Assembly (NCBI RefSeq): GCF_001431625.1
Contig: NZ_LLXT01000105.1
Coordinates: 1-64,000, forward strand
Direction: 5' to 3'
DNA length: 64,000 nucleotides
Origin: Stenotrophomonas geniculata ATCC 19374 = JCM 13324
GTDB taxonomy: Bacteria; Pseudomonadota; Gammaproteobacteria; Xanthomonadales; Xanthomonadaceae
Shown: piece by piece, positions 58,834 through 64,000 of the stretch
Layout: every line of letters begins with the position of its first letter
How positions within the stretch are numbered: position 1 is the stretch's first letter
Position numbers and translations under genes: made by a program
The notes under the pieces: model-generated
Databases searched by the model: none
Told to the model about the DNA's origin: nothing
Seen by the model: the letters and a program-made list of their open reading frames with translations, nothing else

Positions 58834-59283
58834 TCAGGCTTCGGCGACGACGACAACCTTGACGGTGGTCTCGACGTCGGCGTGCAGGTGGATCAGCACG
58901 TCGTACTCGCCGATGTTGCGGAAGGCGCCTTCGCCCAGGATGACTTCGCTCTTGCTGACCGGCAGGCCGGCAGCGGTGAAGGCATCGGCGATTTCGCGGG
59001 CGCCGACCGAGCCGTACAGCTTGCCTTCGGTCGAAGCGTTGGCCGGGATGGTCACGCTCGCGCCGTCCAGCTTGGCCTTGCGGGCGTCAGCTTCGGCGTG
59101 GATGGCCTGGGCCTTGGCTTCGTACTCGGCGCGCTTGGCTTCGAACTCGGCCTTGTTGCTCTCGGTGGCCGGCACGGCCTTGCCCTGCGGCACGAGGAAG
59201 TTACGGCCGTAGCCCGGCTTCACGTCGACCAGGTCGCCCAGGTTGCCGAGGTTGGTGACTTTCTGCAGGAGGATCAGCTGCAT
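58834..59283 (-). CDS. rplI: 50S ribosomal protein L9
   Basis: A 149-residue large-subunit protein that binds 23S rRNA at the base of the L1 stalk. It has the N-terminal domain [20 protein letters not shown] with [20 protein letters not shown], a long helix ([20 protein letters not shown]) and a C-terminal domain ([20 protein letters not shown]). It follows rpsR by 105 bases and is the last gene of the operon. Confidence 0.98.
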   Translation of the reverse strand: MQLILLQKVTNLGNLGDLVDVKPGYGRNFLVPQGKAVPATESNKAEFEAKRAEYEAKAQAIHAEADARKAKLDGASVTIPANASTEGKLYGSVGAREIADAFTAAGLPVSKSEVILGEGAFRNIGEYDVLIHLHADVETTVKVVVVAEA

Positions 59284-59388
59284 GGTATTGCTCCAGATGA
59301 GTTATTCGTTAGCGAGGCGATGCCCCGCAACAAAGGCTGTCCGAATAGCTGGCACAGCGGGGGCGGCACCGGGCCGCCCCGCCGGGCA

Positions 59389-59619
59389 TCAGACGTCGTG
59401 GTTGTCGGTGTACGGGATCAGGGCCAGGAAGCGAGCGCGCTTGACGGCGGTCGCCAGCTGGCGCTGGTACTTCGACTTGGTACCGGTGACGCGGCTCGGC
59501 ACGATCTTGCCGTTCTCGGTCAGGTACTGGCGCAGGGTGTTGAGATCCTTGTAGTCGATCTCCTTCACACCTTCAGCCGTGAACTTGCAGAACTTGCGGC
59601 GACGGAAGAACTTGGACAT
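59389..59619 (-). CDS. rpsR: 30S ribosomal protein S18
   Basis: A 76-residue small-subunit protein that pairs with S6 on 16S rRNA. The sequence [20 protein letters not shown], then [23 protein letters not shown] and [14 protein letters not shown] match the family throughout. GGAGCC precedes the start by six bases. It lies 11 bases after rpsF. There is no priB gene between them, unlike in E. coli. Confidence 0.98.
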   Translation of the reverse strand: MSKFFRRRKFCKFTAEGVKEIDYKDLNTLRQYLTENGKIVPSRVTGTKSKYQRQLATAVKRARFLALIPYTDNHDV

Positions 59620-59630
59620 GGGAAGGCTCC

Positions 59631-60068
59631 TTAGGCGGCAGAAGCGGCGTCGTCGCCGGCTTCGTTGTCAGCGGTGGTGGTGGACTCGCCTTCTTCGTCG
59701 TCACGACGACGGCGCTCACCGCGCTCCGGCTTGTCACCCTTCTCGTCCTTGCTCTTCATGATCAGCGACTGCTCGGTGTCAGCCTCGTCACGCTTGATGA
59801 CCAGGTTGCGCAGCACGGCGTCGTTGAAGCGGAAGCTCTCGGTCAGTTCGTTCAGAACGGCCTGGTCGGCTTCGATGTTCATCAGCACGTAGTGGGCCTT
59901 CACCAGGTTCTGGATCGGGTACGCCAGCTGGCGGCGGCCCCAGTCTTCCAGACGGTGGATGGTGCCGTTGCCGTTCTCGACCAGCGACTTGTAGCGCTCG
60001 ATCATGGCCGGGACCTGCTCGCTCTGGTCCGGGTGGACCATGAACACGATTTCGTAATGACGACTCAT
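59631..60068 (-). CDS. rpsF: 30S ribosomal protein S6
   Basis: A 145-residue small-subunit protein forming a heterodimer with S18. [20 protein letters not shown] is the family start, followed by [20 protein letters not shown] and [20 protein letters not shown]. The C-terminal 45 residues are a charged tail ([20 protein letters not shown]) like the Glu/Asp tails of S6 that can be modified by RimK. GAAAGG precedes the start. It begins the operon behind the promoter at 60170-60198. Confidence 0.98.
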   Translation of the reverse strand: MSRHYEIVFMVHPDQSEQVPAMIERYKSLVENGNGTIHRLEDWGRRQLAYPIQNLVKAHYVLMNIEADQAVLNELTESFRFNDAVLRNLVIKRDEADTEQSLIMKSKDEKGDKPERGERRRRDDEEGESTTTADNEAGDDAASAA

Positions 60069-60163
60069 GTTTTTTCTACCTTTCGGATGTGGCCTTGCGG
60101 CCGGACAGCCCCCCGCCGTTGAGACCGCGGTGGGGCAAGGGTTCCCGCCGGGTAGGCAGGAAG
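60069..60163 (-). promoter_or_regulatory. rpsF leader, possible S6:S18 autoregulatory fold
   Basis: The roughly 95-base untranslated region holds GC-rich complementary segments (CCCCACCG facing CGGCGGGG, and GGCCGCAAGGCC) close to the ribosome site. In many bacteria the rpsF leader binds the S6:S18 pair to limit translation. The match is by position and composition, not a verified motif. Confidence 0.35.
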
Positions 60164-60169
60164 CCGCGC

Positions 60170-60198
60170 ATTATGGCGCAGATGGGGAGGATGGGCAA
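60170..60198 (-). promoter_or_regulatory. Promoter of the rpsF operon
   Basis: On the minus strand TTGCCC (60193-60198) and CATAAT (60170-60175) are 17 bases apart, a near-consensus sigma-70 arrangement about 100 bases before the rpsF ATG. Confidence 0.6.
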
Positions 60199-60220
60199 CC
60201 GGGGGTACCCGACATGCTGA

Positions 60221-60293
60221 ACCGGGGTGCCCTGCCCCGGTGCCGATCAAGGTCGGCACCCACCAGGCGGGTAGCGCCGGGCCATGCCCGGCG
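60221..60293. repeat. SMAG cluster between the rpsF promoter and the IscA-like gene
   Basis: Palindrome at 60221-60241 (ACCGGGGTGCCCTGCCCCGG), palindrome at 60239-60264 (GGTGCCGATCAAGGTCGGCA) and plus SMAG unit 60271-60293 (GTAGCGCCGGGCCATGCCCG). Confidence 0.82.
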
Positions 60294-60301
60294 GCCGGCC
60301 G

Positions 60302-60640
60302 TCAGGCCTTGTCGGCGTCGGTGGTGAAGCTTTCACCGCAGCCACACTCGGCGGTGGCGTTCGGGTTGCTGAACGTGAACGTCTCGCTCAGGCCGTGCTT
60401 GCCGAAGTCGATCACGGTGCCGTCCACCAGCGCCAGGCTCTTGGCGTCGACGTAGATCTTCACGCCGTCCTGGTCGAACACGGTATCGCCCTCGCGCTCG
60501 TCGCGGGCCAGGTCGGTGATGTGACCCCAGCCGGAGCAACCGGTCTTGGTCACGCCGAAACGCAGGCCCAGCGCGCCGGGGGTCTGGGCGACGAAGCGCT
60601 GCACGCGCTCGAAGGCAATGGGGGTCAGGCTGACGGCCAT
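60302..60640 (-). CDS. IscA-like A-type iron-sulfur carrier
   Basis: A 112-residue HesB/IscA fold protein that passes Fe-S clusters to target proteins. The three cluster Cys are in VTKTGCSGWGHITDLA and NATAECGCGESFTTD (Cys-x-Cys). VKIYVDAKSLALVDGTVIDF and LSETFTFSNP match IscA more than ErpA. It starts at 60640 (MAVSLTP) behind a TATAAT-type promoter. It stands alone, far from suf or isc genes. Confidence 0.9.
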   Translation of the reverse strand: MAVSLTPIAFERVQRFVAQTPGALGLRFGVTKTGCSGWGHITDLARDEREGDTVFDQDGVKIYVDAKSLALVDGTVIDFGKHGLSETFTFSNPNATAECGCGESFTTDADKA

Positions 60641-60665
60641 GGGGCTACTCCAGAGGTACGGGGAC

Positions 60666-60694
60666 ATTATAAGGAGCCGTTGCCGCGAAAAATG
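60666..60694 (-). promoter_or_regulatory. Candidate promoter of the IscA-like gene
   Basis: On the minus strand a perfect TATAAT (60666-60671) lies 26 bases before the start codon, with CATTTT 17 bases upstream as a poor -35 element. Confidence 0.5.
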
Positions 60695-60768
60695 CCTCGC
60701 AAGCAGAACGCTGCAACCGGTAAACTCCCGTGTTCACAGATCGAGTCGATCAGCAGAGGATTCAAGTC

Positions 60769-62163
<1,395 letters not shown>

Positions 62164-62192
62164 GCCCCACACGACCACGGAGGTACTGCCCC

Positions 62193-62492
62193 ATGACCCT
62201 GTTCTTCGCCCTCTGTTTCGTCGGCGTTGCAGTGGCCGGGTTCAGTGCCTTCGTGATCTTCTGGCCGCTGACCCTGGTGCATGTGCGCGACCGCCATCCG
62301 GCGCTCGCCGAGCGCTTCGGCAGCGGCGCCTTCCTCAAGCCCGATGCCCTGGCCTGGCTGCTGCGCCGCGACTATCGCAAGCAGCCGGACCGCTCGCTGT
62401 CCGGGCTGGCGACGCCGGCCTGGGTATCGCTGCTGACCCTGCTGGCCGGACTGGGCATGGCCGCCCTGCTCTGGCTGGTCTCGCTCTGGTAA
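62193..62492 (+). CDS. Small membrane protein (hypothetical)
   Basis: A 99-residue protein with two membrane helices (FFALCFVGVAVAGFSAFVIF and VSLLTLLAGLGMAALLWLVS) flanking a short soluble loop (LVHVRDRHPALAERFGSGAF). No family is recognised. GGAGGT sits nine bases before the ATG at 62193. It is 29 bases after asnS and probably co-transcribed with it. Confidence 0.8.
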   Translation: MTLFFALCFVGVAVAGFSAFVIFWPLTLVHVRDRHPALAERFGSGAFLKPDALAWLLRRDYRKQPDRSLSGLATPAWVSLLTLLAGLGMAALLWLVSLW

Positions 62493-62499
62493 CACACCC

Positions 62500-62814
62500 A
62501 TGAATGACCTCACCGCCTCGCGCGACAGCTGGTGGCTGGCCAGCCTCGGCAACACCCTGATCTGGGCGCGCCTGCGCGTGCGCCCGGCCGGCACCGCCGA
62601 AGTGCTCGACAGCGATGGCAACACGCTGAGCTATGACAGCGAAGACACCGCCCGTTCGCAGCTGTTCGACGCCGAGTTCGTCGAGTACGACGGCCTGGAC
62701 GAAGAAGACGCGCTGGTGCGCGGCTTCAGCCTGCACGAAGTGCAGCCGCCGCAGGCCGACAGCGACGAGGGCCTGCGTGGCCGCATGATCCAGTCGCTGG
62801 GCGGGCGCGCCTGA
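62500..62814 (+). CDS. Hypothetical protein, 104 residues
   Basis: No family is recognised. An acidic soluble protein (SWWLASLGNTLIWARLRVRP, EDTARSQLFDAEFVEYDGLD, VRGFSLHEVQPPQADSDEGL) with no signal. It begins seven bases after the preceding gene and ends seven bases before the next, so it is inside a tight gene string. Confidence 0.78.
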   Translation: MNDLTASRDSWWLASLGNTLIWARLRVRPAGTAEVLDSDGNTLSYDSEDTARSQLFDAEFVEYDGLDEEDALVRGFSLHEVQPPQADSDEGLRGRMIQSLGGRA

Positions 62815-62821
62815 ACCCAGC

Positions 62822-63460
62822 ATGTTCACCCCGCGCGCCTTCGCCGAGACCGACCTGCTCTGGCTGGACCGCCTGCTGGCGCGCGATCCATTCGTCACCG
62901 TGCTCACCCCCGGCAGCGATGGCCTGCCGGAGCTGACCCGGATGCCGGTGCTGTACCGGCGTGACGGCGAACAGATCGAACTGCGCGGCCACTGGGCCCG
63001 CGCCAACCCGCAGTCGCGCCACAGCGGCGCGGCCAAGGTGCTGGTCGACGGCCCGCACGGCTATGTCTCGGCCAGCTGGTACCCGGACAAGGAACCTGCG
63101 GCGCGGGTGCCGACCTGGAACTACGCCGCTGCCGAACTGCGTGGCCAGCTGCAGACCTTCGACGACACTGATGCGCTGGCCGAACTGGTCGGTACGATCA
63201 GCGACCGTTTCGAAGCCAGTGTCTGCCAGGCCTGGCAGTTCGATGCCACGCGTGCCGAACACGGCCCGGAGCTGCGCGCCATCGTCGGCTTCCGTTTCCA
63301 GGTCGAGCAGGTGCAGCTCAAGCTCAAGCTGAGCCAGAACCATCCCGACGCCAACCAGCGCGCCGTGATCGCCGAACTGGAACAGCTCGGCACCTCCTCT
63401 TCCACCGAGTTGGCGCAGTGGATGCGCTGGCATCGCGAACAGGCCGCCCGCAGCGACTGA
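62822..63460 (+). CDS. PaiB-like FMN-binding negative transcriptional regulator family protein
   Basis: A 212-residue protein of the FMN-binding split-barrel PaiB family. It begins MFTPRAFAETDLLWLDRLLA and has LTRMPVLYRRDGEQIELRGH, RANPQSRHSGAAKVLVDGPH and GYVSASWYPDKEPAARVPTW, the phosphate- and flavin-binding region. Members in Bacillus act on sporulation and protease genes; here a flavin-dependent oxidoreductase or regulator role is open. It starts seven bases after the preceding gene. Confidence 0.87.
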   Translation: MFTPRAFAETDLLWLDRLLARDPFVTVLTPGSDGLPELTRMPVLYRRDGEQIELRGHWARANPQSRHSGAAKVLVDGPHGYVSASWYPDKEPAARVPTWNYAAAELRGQLQTFDDTDALAELVGTISDRFEASVCQAWQFDATRAEHGPELRAIVGFRFQVEQVQLKLKLSQNHPDANQRAVIAELEQLGTSSSTELAQWMRWHREQAARSD

Positions 63461-63532
63461 ACGCCCCAGATTCCCGCGACGACGCAGCCGGATGGCTGCG
63501 GCGCGCCCCCACCCGACGCCAGGGACCCGTAC

Positions 63533-64000
63533 ATGAAAGACATCCACAAGCTGCTGCAGAACAACCGCGACTGGGCCGACCGCATCGAGAAGGAAGACCC
63601 CGAGTTCTTCCACCAGCTGGCCAAGCAGCAGCACCCGGAATACCTGTGGATCGGCTGCTCCGATTCGCGCGTGCCGGCCAACCAGATCATCGGCATGGCC
63701 CCGGGTGAAGTGTTCGTGCACCGCAACGTCGCCAACGTGGTCGCCCACACCGACCTGAACTGCCTGAGCGTGGTGCAGTACGCGGTGGACCAGCTGAAGG
63801 TGAAGCACATCCTGATCGTCGGCCACTACGGCTGCGGCGGTGTGCATGCCTGCCTGCACAACACCCGCGTCGGCCTGGCCGACAACTGGCTGCGCCATGT
63901 GGGCGACGTGATGCAGAAGCACACCGGCATCCTCGATGCGATCGAGACCGATGAGCTCAAGCACGCTCGCCTGTGCGAACTGAACGTGATCGAGCAGGTT
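63533..64000 (+). CDS. Beta-class carbonic anhydrase (partial, cut by window end)
   Basis: It interconverts carbon dioxide and bicarbonate. Only the first 156 residues lie in the window and the frame runs off the end. MKDIHKLLQNNRDWADRIEK starts it, WIGCSDSRVPANQIIG has the zinc Cys and catalytic Asp-Arg dyad, and LIVGHYGCGGVHACLHNTRV the zinc His and Cys. It matches E. coli Can (YadF) type enzymes. AGGGAC precedes the start. It is 72 bases after the PaiB-like gene. Confidence 0.93.
   Translation, partial: MKDIHKLLQNNRDWADRIEKEDPEFFHQLAKQQHPEYLWIGCSDSRVPANQIIGMAPGEVFVHRNVANVVAHTDLNCLSVVQYAVDQLKVKHILIVGHYGCGGVHACLHNTRVGLADNWLRHVGDVMQKHTGILDAIETDELKHARLCELNVIEQV

Overview
The window is a 64 kb stretch of a high-GC gammaproteobacterial chromosome and reads as Stenotrophomonas, most likely the S. 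maltophilia complex. Three things point there. Short palindromes that begin with GTAG and fit the SMAG repeat family of S. maltophilia sit between many genes. A beta-lysine-type EpmA, a Tat-exported HisC-like aminotransferase and serC-pheA-aroA form a Xanthomonadaceae-like gene set. GyrA carries Gln at position 83. I see no insertion sequence, prophage, CRISPR array, tRNA or rRNA. This is mostly core chromosome with a few lineage-specific loci.

Layout. 1-3.5 kb: SH3-like small protein, SMAG cluster, serS, and two tandem TonB-type proteins with a terminator. 3.5-8.3 kb: serC-pheA-aroA (serine and aromatic amino-acid synthesis) and a double-FHA membrane protein, all on the minus strand. 8.4-10.5 kb: a PHA-system protein, a phasin, a candidate self-terminating small RNA with a C-rich loop, and a membrane-anchored Mrr-like protein. 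10.6-18.1 kb: a complete histidine-utilisation cluster, with hutF-hutC divergent from hutI-hutH-hutG-hutU across a palindromic operator; the hutI-H-G-U genes overlap by 4 bases each. HutF plus HutG marks the five-step, formylglutamate route. 18.2-22 kb: a serine beta-lactamase-like hydrolase and a TonB-dependent receptor.

22-25.7 kb: an uncharacterised minus-strand locus of membrane and exported proteins, with a tandem paralogue pair of which one copy is frameshifted in a C tract. The NTF2-like gene beside it is also frameshifted. 25.7-32.3 kb: a TetR repressor divergent from a hotdog thioesterase across two 18-bp operators, a Tat-exported agmatine-deiminase-like enzyme, a LysR regulator, an SGNH hydrolase, an HEYVH metalloprotein and small proteins. 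32.5-43.8 kb: an S9 glutamyl-endopeptidase-like protein, a HipA-like kinase with a DUF3037 partner, a second beta-lactamase-fold hydrolase, a LysR/quinone-oxidoreductase pair and a membrane PQQ dehydrogenase.

43.9-64 kb is housekeeping: gyrA, mtnA, a DUF3011 protein, a GNAT gene with epmA, ligA, zipA-smc, the rpsF-rpsR-rplI operon, an IscA-like carrier, asnS, a PaiB-like protein and the 5' part of a beta-carbonic anhydrase cut by the window end. No intergenic gap exceeds 300 bases; nearly all the larger ones are filled by SMAG repeats, terminators or promoters. Family names come from recognising motifs by eye; no database search was run.
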